From: Mesostigma viride
Lineage: Eukaryota > Streptophyta > Mesostigmatophyceae > Mesostigmatales > Mesostigmataceae
NCBI GenBank assembly: GCA_009746045.1
Contig: RPFO01000412.1
Span: forward strand, 866,662 to 930,661
DNA length: 64,000 nucleotides
Reading direction: 5' to 3'
This document shows positions 31,886 through 41,567 of this stretch, piece after piece. The stretch's first letter is position 1, and each line of letters starts with the position of its first letter. Made by a program: the position numbers and the translations under genes. A model generated the notes under the pieces. It was given only the letters and a program-made list of their open reading frames with translations. It searched no databases and had not been told where the DNA came from.

Positions 31886-33096
31886 TTAGAGATACACAGC
31901 CGCCTGCCGGCCGGCACCGACCTCCATCTTGGCCTCCATCTCACAGAAGATATAGGAGGTGCGTTCCGTGGCCCCCTTGTTAACGCGCAAGGTAACGACC
32001 GCGGCAGTTCCGCGCAGATCGAGGCCACTCTGGTACTCAGCACCGGAACACGGCATGTTGAGATGACAGGCCATGACGAAGTTGTTACTGAGCCAGTTGG
32101 CTGCCGAGATGCCGGTCCTCGCGCAACTGAGAGAGTTCCCTTGGTCATTGAAGGCACTGATCAGGTTAACCCACGCCTCTGTAGGACCCATTCGGAATGC
32201 TGGAGATTGATGGGACCCGTTGATATCAAACTGGAAATCTGTTAAGTCGTCGGCGAGATGAGCAAACATGGCGTTGGCGTTGTCATTCGCCGCATCCTTG
32301 GCGGAGGCTACGTGAATTGCAAGCAACTTGCTAGCAGATGCAGACGAAAGGGTTGCCTTGAGAGCGTAGGTCGACCCGGCGTTAGACTGTTTCGTCGATT
32401 GCCACGTCTTCCAACGGAATGGCAAAGTCCCTCCCTCTGCCAACCGAGACGCAAAGATCTGGCCAACCACGTCCTCCTGGAACCTATAAGTGTCGATCGA
32501 GAAATGGATGTTATCTAGCTGATACCGGGGGTGGCAGCGTCGGCGCCGGGCTTCAAAACACCGGCATCCATCAGCGTGATGCGGATCTCGATAGGAGGGA
32601 ACAGGCTGAGGTCGATAACCCTAGGATCCCCGCTTAGAAATCCTAGCCAGTTGTCGATAACACCGTCGATGGCGGCACTGCTATCAAGGGTGTCCAGACC
32701 AGACCAGCCGGCTGGCGCCTGTGAATTAACGTACCCAGCTCCACCGTGAACCGTCAAGAGAGTCCAAAACAGTTGAGCATAGTCGTTAATGCTATCAACG
32801 GACTGCCCTCCAACAAGGACCTCGAGTCTCTTGATAAGGGAGGAAGTGAAGGGAGGAAAACCGTATTTACCAGCTGACGACGTGGTCTTTGCTTTGAAAT
32901 ACATGGCAAACGAGTGAAGATCTGCAAACCCGCTCGTCGGCAGCCTGACTGCGACCACCGACCCCTGCTTGATTCCGTCACTAGCCGAGAGCGTAGAGAG
33001 CTGGACGCGGGACGTCGAATGCTGGCCGAGCGTCTTCACAATGTACTGCATGGACTTTGGGATTGCGCGATTGTACCAAGAACCGTCAGACGACAT
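31886..33096 (-). CDS. PLV major capsid protein, apparent -1 frame break
   Basis: Double-jelly-roll capsid protein of polinton-like viruses and virophages. The N-terminal half (MSSDGSWYNRAIPKSMQYIV, then LIKRLEVLVGGQSVDSINDY and VIDLSLFPPIEIRITL) runs from 33096 to 32515. The C-terminal half (LDNIHFSIDTYRFQED through FDINGSHQSPAF to 31886) lies in another frame. The two overlap at a five-base C run on the coding strand (32527-32531); one extra base joins them into about 402 aa, the usual PLV length. Either a sequence error, a recent inactivating deletion, or, less likely, a frameshift signal. It forms the icosahedral shell with the penton. An AGATAGGTATAC element precedes the ATG. Confidence 0.85.
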
Positions 33097-33134
33097 GATG
33101 AGATGTATACCTATCTAATGAGAAAAAAAAGTGG

Positions 33135-33419
33135 CTAGTGAAGTAGCTGGCCTAGGAGAGGGTTGGCCGCCTTGTGCGCGTCCACTTTCCTCTCCAGGGA
33201 CGAAAGAGCGTCTAGCCCTGTTTTTGCGGCCCTGTATACCGTCCCGAGAACCGGCGAGCTCTCAATGAGTTTGCTGGGGACGTGGCCCAGAGCTGCATCA
33301 GCGGCACCGGCGACGGCTTTCACCATACGTGCGCCCTGGCCCGCTTTCCTGACCGCGTCTCCGGCAGCGTGTCCGATCTTGCGTACAGTGCTCACAACTT
33401 TGCCAAAATCAAGCTTCAT
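33135..33419 (-). CDS. PLV small amphipathic protein, 94 aa
   Basis: Basic and alanine-rich with amphipathic helices (VSTVRKIGHAAGDAVRKAG, LIESSPVLGTVYRAAKTG). It lies between the capsid and penton genes and overlaps the penton stop by 11 bp. Genes at this position in PLVs and adenovirus-like lineages often encode small membrane-active or cementing virion proteins; that is an analogy only. CTATAAAC precedes the ATG by 13-20 nt. Confidence 0.6.
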   Translation of the reverse strand: MKLDFGKVVSTVRKIGHAAGDAVRKAGQGARMVKAVAGAADAALGHVPSKLIESSPVLGTVYRAAKTGLDALSSLERKVDAHKAANPLLGQLLH

Positions 33420-34269
33420 CCTCGTCGTTTATAGAATACTGATTAGATATTCTTCTGGCCGGAATGATGCTCTTGTCTAGCGCCATGTATCTGAGGATCC
33501 CGCCTATCTTGCGAGCCTCAAACCCCATGGCTTTCTGGGGGGATATCCGGAAGCTCAGCTGGACCACCCAGTCGCTATACACCTGGATTTGGTTGTCGTC
33601 CTCGTCAACGAGACGCAGACTGATGGAGCGCGGAGAGTCTCGCAGATGCTGCCAAAGCGGCGATGTCGCCTGCCAAATTATGGGCTCTAGAAATTTGGAT
33701 AGATTCGGACAACAAGCCAACAGGCCGCCATACACGGTCCCACGAGACGCAGACACGACATTTCCACGCACAATGTCCGAGTAAACGAAAACCGACCTCA
33801 GGCGCCCGTTTGTGGCGGGTCTGTCGCTCACAACAAGAAATTGATCATTCGACTGGTGAAGGCCCGGTGTCAGTCCTAAGACACGTCCAATCCCCTCACT
33901 GACCTGGAACTGGAATGGGCTCGTCGCCATAAAGGTGTAGCGGCTGTTGGCTCGGTCGTAGGTGACGGTGAAATTGCTGTCGATGGCCGCGAGGGTTGTT
34001 TCGATGTTGTAGCGGTTTTCGACCGTGGTCCACGACCCGACAGGCAGAGACACTGAGTGGGGTGTCTCTGTAATTGTGACCTGGAACGTGTTGTTATTAG
34101 AGTTGATATGGGTTTGCTCGTAGGGGATTGTTAAGAGCGTTAATCCCACGTCGTGGTAATCCTCCAACAAACCGGCTGGGATGTCCCAAACCGGATCACT
34201 CAGACCCCCTCTCGTCCGATTCTCCGTCCTTAGTGTCAGCGTTCTGCATTCCTGAACATACTCTCTCAT
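33409..34269 (-). CDS. PLV minor capsid protein (penton)
   Basis: 286 aa from the ATG at 34269 (two codons inside the longest frame, which would otherwise start at a GTG). Beta-rich, with the PLV/virophage penton pattern: N-terminal SDPVWDIPAGLLEDYHDVGL, central FNAxTVTY-like strands (NFTVTYDRANSRYTFMA), then ISLRLVDEDDNQIQVYSDW and VVQLSFRISP, the single jelly-roll core. It occupies the fivefold vertices. It overlaps the upstream 102-aa gene by 74 bp, consistent with a compact viral operon-like layout. Confidence 0.8.
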   Translation of the reverse strand: MREYVQECRTLTLRTENRTRGGLSDPVWDIPAGLLEDYHDVGLTLLTIPYEQTHINSNNNTFQVTITETPHSVSLPVGSWTTVENRYNIETTLAAIDSNFTVTYDRANSRYTFMATSPFQFQVSEGIGRVLGLTPGLHQSNDQFLVVSDRPATNGRLRSVFVYSDIVRGNVVSASRGTVYGGLLACCPNLSKFLEPIIWQATSPLWQHLRDSPRSISLRLVDEDDNQIQVYSDWVVQLSFRISPQKAMGFEARKIGGILRYMALDKSIIPARRISNQYSINDEDEA

Positions 34270-34504
34270 TTTCACCTACCAAAAGCTCAGAAGTTATTTC
34301 GTTTTTGCCGTGAATTACTACTTTCCCCTCCACCCCCGCGAGCCCGCGCGCTTTCTTTTTGAGGGCCCTCCTCTCCTTCCCTGTCAACGGCTTGCTCCTA
34401 CAGTACAGCATGGCTGCTTCTATGAACTCGCGAGGGGTTTCAGGGTAGAGTGTCATCCATTGGGCGATCTGCAGCATCTCGGCGTCAGAAAACAGACTGT
34501 CCAT
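34196..34504 (-). CDS. PLV hypothetical protein, 102 aa
   Basis: ATG at 34504 with TGTATAATAAAA directly upstream. N-terminal helix region (AEMLQIAQWMTLYPETPREF), basic centre (TGKERRALKKKARG), acidic tail. Overlaps the penton start. No family recognised. Confidence 0.55.
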   Translation of the reverse strand: MDSLFSDAEMLQIAQWMTLYPETPREFIEAAMLYCRSKPLTGKERRALKKKARGLAGVEGKVVIHGKNEITSELLVGENERVCSGMQNADTKDGESDERGSE

Positions 34505-34531
34505 GTTTTATTATACACCCAGAAGATTTTT

Positions 34532-34996
34532 TTAGTCGCTTACATACCCGCTACGTCGCTTTGTTTTGAAAGGCGTCAGGTCTCCGCTTTTGAGCACCCC
34601 CTCCAAATGCTTAGAGTCCTTTTTCTTTACCATAGCTCGCAAGTGCTGATTTAAACCCTGTTGCGTGTTTGATCTCGGTTTAAAGCCGCAATCGCTGCAT
34701 TCATAATTAACACGGTGTGACTTATCACCCCCTTCTATCCGAGCCAGCTCGGGAGGGGCTGGCAGTAAGGCGGGTGAACTGGCAGGAGGGACGGCTACGG
34801 GGATCGCGACCGGGGCGACCACTGACGTGTCGGGCTTGGCGTCGTAGGCTGACAGAGGAGGATATACCACAGGTTTCGCGTTCGCCATGATAGCGGACAT
34901 AAGCATTGAATCTCTGAACCCGCGCGCCTCCGCGATTCTGCCTTTCTTGGCAGGTTGTCGCGCAGGGGTGGAATGGATGATGATAGAGTTGGTCAT
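34532..34996 (-). CDS. PLV zinc-finger protein, about 154 aa; true start uncertain
   Basis: The C-terminus carries a C2H2-like finger (YECSDCGFKPRSNTQQGLNQH, second His 12 residues later) between a Pro/Ala-rich linker and a basic tail, suggesting a nucleic-acid-binding role. The in-frame ATG at 34996 gives the stated size, but the frame is open upstream through a strongly basic stretch (ARKTSKRQSKKTKRAIRKVR). The only ATG with a promoter element (TTATAAAG) is at 35088, in another frame; a one-base error near 35080 would make that the start and add about 30 residues. Probably a regulator or packaging factor. Confidence 0.6.
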   Translation of the reverse strand: MTNSIIIHSTPARQPAKKGRIAEARGFRDSMLMSAIMANAKPVVYPPLSAYDAKPDTSVVAPVAIPVAVPPASSPALLPAPPELARIEGGDKSHRVNYECSDCGFKPRSNTQQGLNQHLRAMVKKKDSKHLEGVLKSGDLTPFKTKRRSGYVSD

Positions 34997-35118
34997 AGTG
35001 CTCGTGGTCGGTATTCGGGAGGTCGTGCGGACCTTGCGAATGGCTCTCTTTGTTTTCTTACTTTGCCGTTTCGAAGTCTTTCGTGCATCGTGTGCTTTAT
35101 AACAGTAGCGAGATCTTT

Positions 35119-38100
35119 TTAAACTGTCCACTGAATCGGGCCAAAGATCTCCCCGCTTGCAGGCAATCCGGACTTTGACCTGCATTTAAGGGGAGGATCA
35201 ATATACACCACTGCACTTCCAGAACCAAACGGCTTGTCCACCCTCAAAATTATCTCGTAGAAGCCGTCAGCCTCATCACAGCCTGGAGCGACTCGCCAAG
35301 ACGGACCGACAAGGAGCCTGCCAGTTGTGCCAGGCCCATAAATGAAATTCACGGCATCTGGCAGAAGTCTGTAGGGGTGGCCGATGTCCAGAAGGGCGGG
35401 CGCACCTTGCGTGAATTGGACCCGGAGATAGAACGCGCTAAGCGTGGTCGGGGAGGATATGACAGCCCCGTTTTGATCTCGAAAGCTCACAGTTCCCTTT
35501 GGTCCGAGTTCCCAGAGCTCTGGCTGCATGTAGTCATAGGCCACCGTTCGCATCCCGGTTATCGAGAATGGGATTCTATGGGCCTCGCGCTCGTCTGTGT
35601 ATACGGCCTCGTTAAAATACGACGTCGTGCCTATCTGCACATTACCGTCTCCGTAGAATTTGGCAGTAGATGATTCCATGTATATGAGGGTGGTGTTTGG
35701 GTTGAATGAAACCGTCGGAATAAACGTCGCCGTGAACAAGTGTGTCAGACCTCCAAGGGACGGTGTAAAGGTCGCTGATAGCTCGATCGACACATTGATC
35801 CACCTATCACCTGCTCCGTTTACAGTCGAAGAAGTGGTCAACGTACCTCCGGCCCATTCCGACCCCTTTACAAGAGTGCCGAACAGGTTGGTGGTACTCA
35901 ATGACCCGTAATTGTATCGTAGCGACACTGTGAATTTTTTTATATGCGGGAGGTCTGGCAATACCCCGTATACGGAAACGGGGTACGTCATCGGAACGTT
36001 CCCATAGTCGTATGACGGCAACTTGGCAACGGCGTGGACGAGATTGTCTTTTGTGAGCGGGAGTTCGCGGTAGTACAGGTTCGTCTCGCCGGGGACTAGG
36101 GAGGTAGTAACGTAACTACCCAAGATTGAGCAAGACAACCCACCAGTTCCGCGGTGCGTTAGACGTATCGTGTTCCCAGACGTCGAATAAAGACCAGTCG
36201 AGTTTGTCGACGTGAAGGAAACAAACTCGGTATTGTTTGTGTCATCCACCAGTTCGCTGACATTGATGATTGTCTGGTCAGCGCTGTCGAGATAAAAAAC
36301 GATCCTGAGTTGACCAGGTGAGTATGGGGCCACAATTCCTGTCGGAGAGGACGTAAAAATCCCTCCAACGCCGTTAGATAACTTGGTCATGTTGCTTAGA
36401 CCCGTTGGCGCCCAATAGGAGATGTATCGATCCACCAACCCGTCAGAACGCCTCCTGAACGCCACCCAAAAAGTCGTCTTACTAGCCCACGTCGCATCGA
36501 GGGTATACTGGGTTGCAATCTTGAGGTTTTGATACAACCCGACCTTCCCCTCGGTTTTATTTATGTTGATCCCGCACACTGACCACCAGTTGTCAGCGGC
36601 ACCGTTATTTCTCCAGCACTCGTGGCCGTCCGTAAAGGCGGGGTGGTATTTGCCAGTGAGGTCGTTGTGGTCTGACAAGGAAACGAACGCGCTACCGGAC
36701 GGCACATTGAGCTCGAAGCATATCACGAAGGGGCCATCGATCTCTTCGTCTGTGAACACCACACATTTCGAGGGAGGTGTGGCATCGTTGGCCGCCAGCG
36801 CATAAAAACTTGTTGGGCTCGGTGGGTAGTCGTACTGAGTGTGCGATGGCTGTAACAGTGTCTTGGAGTCTCGCGAAAAGTGGAGAAGGCTATAAAAAGT
36901 TGTAGATGGACCGTATACAGTCACTGTCTCTCCAGTTATGTTCGGAGTGTCGCGAGGACACGAGAAACGCGGGACGACCTGCACCTCTTTCAAGGACGAG
37001 TTTGATAGCAGGTGGTTAATGATCCCTGCACCGCTCACGGATCCCTGGCTGACCCCGTCGACCATCACCTCGAAGCTGGTCGCCGTGTGCTCGGTACTGC
37101 CCCATCCCGTGTCGTGGTCAGCATGCACTTGGACGCCTATTCTAGCCGGTTTGGTGGTTGAGAAGAACCTGCTAGGGGATCGGATAGCTGGAACGAGAGG
37201 GTCGTCTTCACAACGCCTATGATCGCGCCTTTCGCTGTGTCGTCGAGGTCGTGATGGTCCCGTCGTCGTATATTGTCACATCAGCCGACAGATATTTGCC
37301 GTTGTCCGCCGAAGTCAACGCGCAGGTCACGGCGTCCTCACCTCGCAGGCCTCCGTCCTCTTCTAGCTTAAACCCACCGTTAGTACTAGTCAAAGAGACC
37401 TCGTCTACATTCCAAGTGATAGGAAGCTTCCTTTGATAGGCGGATGGGGTCGTGTTTTGAATGCCTAACTTGACATTCGGTATTGCTCCATCGCTTATCA
37501 ATACCCATGTTCTGTGTGGCGTGGTGTTCTCCCAGTAACCCCCGTTCGTAGGGTCGATCCGCCCGATGTCCCAGGCCGTCAGAGGGGCGTACGTGCGCGT
37601 GATGTGGAGTGCGTTTGAGAGTTTTTGCACCCTATTCAGGTCCCTAGTCGTCGCAAAACCGATTTGAGAGAAACTCATTAGTTTTCCAAAGTATGCATGA
37701 CCGCTGCTTCCAAAATGGATTTCGTCAATGTGAGGACCGTCTACAGCCTGACTTGCATTGGTGGGATCCAACGCCCCAAGCACCTGCACTTGATACGTGC
37801 ATTTTCCAGCACTGTCGCCTCCCGTGACAGTGTAGGGAAGAATTATGCGGATATCCTGGTTGTTTGTGATCGTAAAAGTGGTCCCCGGGGCAGACGATGT
37901 GCCGTCCTCATACTGGATGATGAACATTGCGTTAGGATCTGGCAATGTGGTGTATCCAACATCGTGTCTATCAAAAAGCCAGTCAATCTGATCGCGAGTC
38001 AATATTCGGTCTGCGACGATTTCCGAAACTGTCGCATATTGGTCGAGCAGTCGAAGAGACGAAATCCTGATCCAATCTGCGACAATGCCCCCGTCGACCT

Positions 38101-38353
38101 CTAATAGCCCGCTTGACTCTCCCGTCGTAACCACGGTCCACTCGCCGTAACTGTCGCCCAACCTCACCCGTGTCGGGGCGCTTGGGTACACATAGCGGAC
38201 CCCGTTAACGGTAACGTGCCTGTCGAACGGATGGACCTGCAGTTGAAGGGCTTGGACATCGCTTTCTATGTCCACGAGCTGTTCATCCAAATCATCTTCA
38301 TCGAGCCCTGTGCTAAGGTTATAATTTGCCAGGTTCGAACTAACAACGACCAT
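35119..38353 (-). CDS. PLV large beta-rich virion protein (fibre/tail-like), two apparent frame breaks
   Basis: The ATG at 38353 (MVVVSSNLANYNLSTGLDED) starts a frame running to 37217. Translation continues sensibly in a second frame over about 37248-37175 (DLDDTAKGAIIGVVKTTLSF) and a third from about 37178 to 35119 (RFFSTTKPARIGVQVHADHD onward). One extra base near 37240-37250 and one in the G4 run at 37175-37178 would give a single protein of about 1,075 aa. Composition is Thr/Ser/Gly-rich and beta-strand dominated, without membrane segments, typical of receptor-binding or fibre proteins. No named domain recognised. Treating it as two separate genes is the alternative. Confidence 0.65.
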
Positions 38354-38391
38354 CGTGTTTAATATTATCTAACACAATCTATAAAGTGCAG
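38354..38391. promoter_or_regulatory. Bidirectional PLV promoter between the two gene arms
   Basis: 38 bp separate the divergent ATGs at 38353 (minus) and 38392 (plus). Minus direction: AGATAATATTAAAC, 6-19 nt before the ATG. Plus direction: TCTATAAAG, 5-13 nt before the ATG. Both match the TATA-like element seen before most genes of the virus. Confidence 0.65.
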
Positions 38392-38916
38392 ATGGATACA
38401 GCCCCAAACGCCCCCGATTCGCCCACTAGCCCCATTTCGGCCGACGTGCCGCCAGAGTCTCTGAAGAGCGAGGAAGTGGTCTGGATAAGAAGCAGAAAAG
38501 GTCAGCCGCTCACGGAAGAACAGAAGCAGGCCCTTAGGGACAAGATGAGGCCATATCATCAGAGACGCATTGAGGAGCGAGCTAGACAGCGGAGAGAGGA
38601 ACGAGAGGCTGAGATCACCAAACGCAAGGTCTTAGAAAAAGAGCTTGAACTCCAGCGTCAAAGGCTCGTCGAGCTTGAACTGGAAGAAAAAAGGAACAAA
38701 TACCGCATTGAGCGTTTACTCGCGGCGGAGGAAGTGGCAGAGACGCCGACAGACACTCCTCGCCCACGTCGTGGCCGAAAGCCAAAGGAGGACATCGAGC
38801 AGGAGGAGCGCGTGCAGGCTGCTAAGCCAGCGAAGACAGCGCCAGCTCCGACGCCTTATGAGCAGAGAATGATGGCAATCCGCGCTTCACTTCTGGCTTC
38901 TCTGAATGATGACTAA
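38392..38916 (+). CDS. PLV coiled-coil protein, 174 aa
   Basis: Starts MDTAPNAPDSPTSP with a Pro/Ser-rich N-terminus. A long charged helix follows (about residues 40-120: RRIEERARQRREEREAEITK, ELELQRQRLVELELEEK), then a basic RPRRGRKPKED patch with an AT-hook-like core and a helical C-terminus. A coiled-coil, possibly DNA-binding or scaffolding protein. First gene of the plus-strand arm, 25 bp before the ATPase gene. An identical 3' part reappears at 39777-40195 after the N gap (assembly duplicate). Confidence 0.7.
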   Translation: MDTAPNAPDSPTSPISADVPPESLKSEEVVWIRSRKGQPLTEEQKQALRDKMRPYHQRRIEERARQRREEREAEITKRKVLEKELELQRQRLVELELEEKRNKYRIERLLAAEEVAETPTDTPRPRRGRKPKEDIEQEERVQAAKPAKTAPAPTPYEQRMMAIRASLLASLNDD

Positions 38917-38941
38917 AATCTTTGCTAGTAGGTAGACTTAA

Positions 38942-39651
38942 ATGCCGGAAATCGAGAGCGTACCGATTGAGACCCCGTTGGCCAACAAAGACTTGCAGCT
39001 GAGATATGCCAAGACGCGCAAGGTTCCATCTAACGCACCCAAGCTGCACTTCATCGCGTCGTTTGTGGGAATGCGAGGGACAGGAAAGACGACAGCGGCT
39101 ATCAACATGTTAAAAGCATACTTTGACGCACACTCCTTTGATAAGCTGTATCTGATTTCGGGATCGGCGACTACTGAGCCGAAATATAAGCTGCTACCAA
39201 CGCCTACGATGAGCATGGAGACGTACTCTGATAGCGGCTTCGAGGAGATGGTGATTGACATCAAGAGGAACCTGACTGAGTACGAAGAATACCAGCGGGA
39301 CCTAAAGGTGTGGGAGAAATTCAAAAAGGAGTTCCTAGATGGCCAGAAGACGGAGGAGGATATGGACCTCAACATGTACCTAACCTTGGACAGACTCCAA
39401 TTCAAGGAACCAGAGACTAGGTTCCAATACGGACCTCCATCCTCGGTCATTCTCATCGACGACATGGCAGGATCAAAACTGTACAGAGCGGATTCGAAAG
39501 GGCCTGTTTCATCCTTTGCATTCAAACACAGGCACCTATTGACATCGATGGTTTTTGTCAATCAGTCGTTTACTAGCGCTGGTGTGCCTAGGTCGGTCAG
39601 GGCGAACGTTTCCTTCCTCGTGCTGTTTCGCACAAAAGACAGACGAGGCAT
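38942..39651 (+). CDS. PLV packaging ATPase, first copy, truncated by assembly gap
   Basis: Identical to the first roughly 235 codons of the ATPase at 40221-41105, then cut by the N run at 39652. It ends with one extra G (GAGGCAT against GAGCAT), typical of a poor contig end. It should be regarded as the same gene. Confidence 0.8.
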
Positions 39652-39775
39652 NNNNNNNNNNNNNNNNNNNNNNNNNNNNNNNNNNNNNNNNNNNNNNNNN
39701 NNNNNNNNNNNNNNNNNNNNNNNNNNNNNNNNNNNNNNNNNNNNNNNNNNNNNNNNNNNNNNNNNNNNNNNNNNN
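39652..39775. other. Assembly gap (124 N)
   Basis: Unknown bases between two copies of the same 1.15-kb sequence (38498-39651 and 39777-40929, offset 1279). This suggests two contigs with an unmerged overlap. Confidence 0.95.
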
Positions 39776-39776
39776 T

Positions 39777-40195
39777 AAGGTCAGCCGCTCACGGAAGAAC
39801 AGAAGCAGGCCCTTAGGGACAAGATGAGGCCATATCATCAGAGACGCATTGAGGAGCGAGCTAGACAGCGGAGAGAGGAACGAGAGGCTGAGATCACCAA
39901 ACGCAAGGTCTTAGAAAAAGAGCTTGAACTCCAGCGTCAAAGGCTCGTCGAGCTTGAACTGGAAGAAAAAAGGAACAAATACCGCATTGAGCGTTTACTC
40001 GCGGCGGAGGAAGTGGCAGAGACGCCGACAGACACTCCTCGCCCACGTCGTGGCCGAAAGCCAAAGGAGGACATCGAGCAGGAGGAGCGCGTGCAGGCTG
40101 CTAAGCCAGCGAAGACAGCGCCAGCTCCGACGCCTTATGAGCAGAGAATGATGGCAATCCGCGCTTCACTTCTGGCTTCTCTGAATGATGACTAA
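39777..40195 (+). other. Duplicate of the 3' part of the coiled-coil gene (probable assembly artefact)
   Basis: Same sequence as 38498-38916, entering mid-gene directly after the N gap. No start of its own. Confidence 0.8.
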
Positions 40196-40220
40196 AATCT
40201 TTGCTAGTAGGTAGACTTAA

Positions 40221-41105
40221 ATGCCGGAAATCGAGAGCGTACCGATTGAGACCCCGTTGGCCAACAAAGACTTGCAGCTGAGATATGCCAAGACGCGCAA
40301 GGTTCCATCTAACGCACCCAAGCTGCACTTCATCGCGTCGTTTGTGGGAATGCGAGGGACAGGAAAGACGACAGCGGCTATCAACATGTTAAAAGCATAC
40401 TTTGACGCACACTCCTTTGATAAGCTGTATCTGATTTCGGGATCGGCGACTACTGAGCCGAAATATAAGCTGCTACCAACGCCTACGATGAGCATGGAGA
40501 CGTACTCTGATAGCGGCTTCGAGGAGATGGTGATTGACATCAAGAGGAACCTGACTGAGTACGAAGAATACCAGCGGGACCTAAAGGTGTGGGAGAAATT
40601 CAAAAAGGAGTTCCTAGATGGCCAGAAGACGGAGGAGGATATGGACCTCAACATGTACCTAACCTTGGACAGACTCCAATTCAAGGAACCAGAGACTAGG
40701 TTCCAATACGGACCTCCATCCTCGGTCATTCTCATCGACGACATGGCAGGATCAAAACTGTACAGAGCGGATTCGAAAGGGCCTGTTTCATCCTTTGCAT
40801 TCAAACACAGGCACCTATTGACATCGATGGTTTTTGTCAATCAGTCGTTTACTAGCGCTGGTGTGCCTAGGTCGGTCAGGGCGAACGTTTCCTTCCTCGT
40901 GCTGTTTCGCACAAAAGACAGACGAGCATCGCGACAGATCGCCGAAGAGTCGGCAGGTCATACATCGCCCGAGGACTTTATGGCTCTGTGGGAACACGCG
41001 ACAAAGAACAGCCCTCACGACTTCTTTGCCATCGACAACGACGAAGCAGATGATGCCAAACGGTATAGAAAGAACTTTGACACCTATTTGGTCCTAAAAA
41101 AATAA
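40221..41105 (+). CDS. PLV A32-type DNA-packaging ATPase
   Basis: 294 aa, FtsK-HerA/A32 superfamily ATPase that pumps viral DNA into capsids. Walker A is GMRGTGKT (residues 43-50) and Walker B is VILIDD (169-174). The downstream segment LLTSMVFVNQSFTSAGVPRS fits the sensor region with a Q/N-rich strand typical of PLV and virophage ATPases. The length is normal. It is preceded by the coiled-coil gene (25 bp) and followed by the AT-hook gene (27 bp). The TATA-like element is not evident here, so it may be co-transcribed with the coiled-coil gene. Confidence 0.9.
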   Translation: MPEIESVPIETPLANKDLQLRYAKTRKVPSNAPKLHFIASFVGMRGTGKTTAAINMLKAYFDAHSFDKLYLISGSATTEPKYKLLPTPTMSMETYSDSGFEEMVIDIKRNLTEYEEYQRDLKVWEKFKKEFLDGQKTEEDMDLNMYLTLDRLQFKEPETRFQYGPPSSVILIDDMAGSKLYRADSKGPVSSFAFKHRHLLTSMVFVNQSFTSAGVPRSVRANVSFLVLFRTKDRRASRQIAEESAGHTSPEDFMALWEHATKNSPHDFFAIDNDEADDAKRYRKNFDTYLVLKK

Positions 41106-41132
41106 TTTCTCTTTCAATTATATACACGCGAT

Positions 41133-41531
41133 ATGGAGCCTGCCATGACAGAGGGACCGGTTAGGAACGCATACAAGGATCGGCGAGAGCTTGTTCTAAA
41201 CATGCAGTCAGTTGTTCGCTATCTCACAGGCGCCCGCCTCGCACCAAAAATCCACGAGAGGATGGCCACTTTCCTGCGAGAGTGTGGGTATGAAGGGGAG
41301 CTCCCAGTTTCCCATACCGGGATCGATCACGAGAGTCGCCAAAAACTCGTTCACATCCTCTCGCAAAACAAGAGACCGCGCGGACCTGTCAAGAAAATAG
41401 GGGCCCCTCAATACCTGAAAACAAATAACAATAATAGCCCCGATGGCCCACGAAAACGGGGTAGGCCTCCAGGGGTGAAGGACTCAAAGCCAAGAACTCG
41501 CAGGTGCGGCAAGTCTGTTCGTTCGAAATGA
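41133..41531 (+). CDS. PLV small AT-hook DNA-binding protein, 132 aa
   Basis: The N-terminal two thirds are helical (VLNMQSVVRYLTGARL). The C-terminus is highly basic and contains an AT-hook (RKRGRPPG) in a KxxxRTRRCGKSVRSK tail. ATTATATACAC precedes the ATG. The first ATG (MEPAMTEG) is used; a second lies four codons on. Likely a DNA-binding accessory protein for packaging or integration; exact role unknown. Confidence 0.65.
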   Translation: MEPAMTEGPVRNAYKDRRELVLNMQSVVRYLTGARLAPKIHERMATFLRECGYEGELPVSHTGIDHESRQKLVHILSQNKRPRGPVKKIGAPQYLKTNNNNSPDGPRKRGRPPGVKDSKPRTRRCGKSVRSK

Positions 41532-41567
41532 AAAAAATTTTTCTCTGTTATAAGTATCACCACAAAA

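Noticed and set aside
38942-41105. Two tandem packaging ATPase genes
   Set aside because: Exact 1.15-kb identity across an N gap with a contig-end error indicates one gene.
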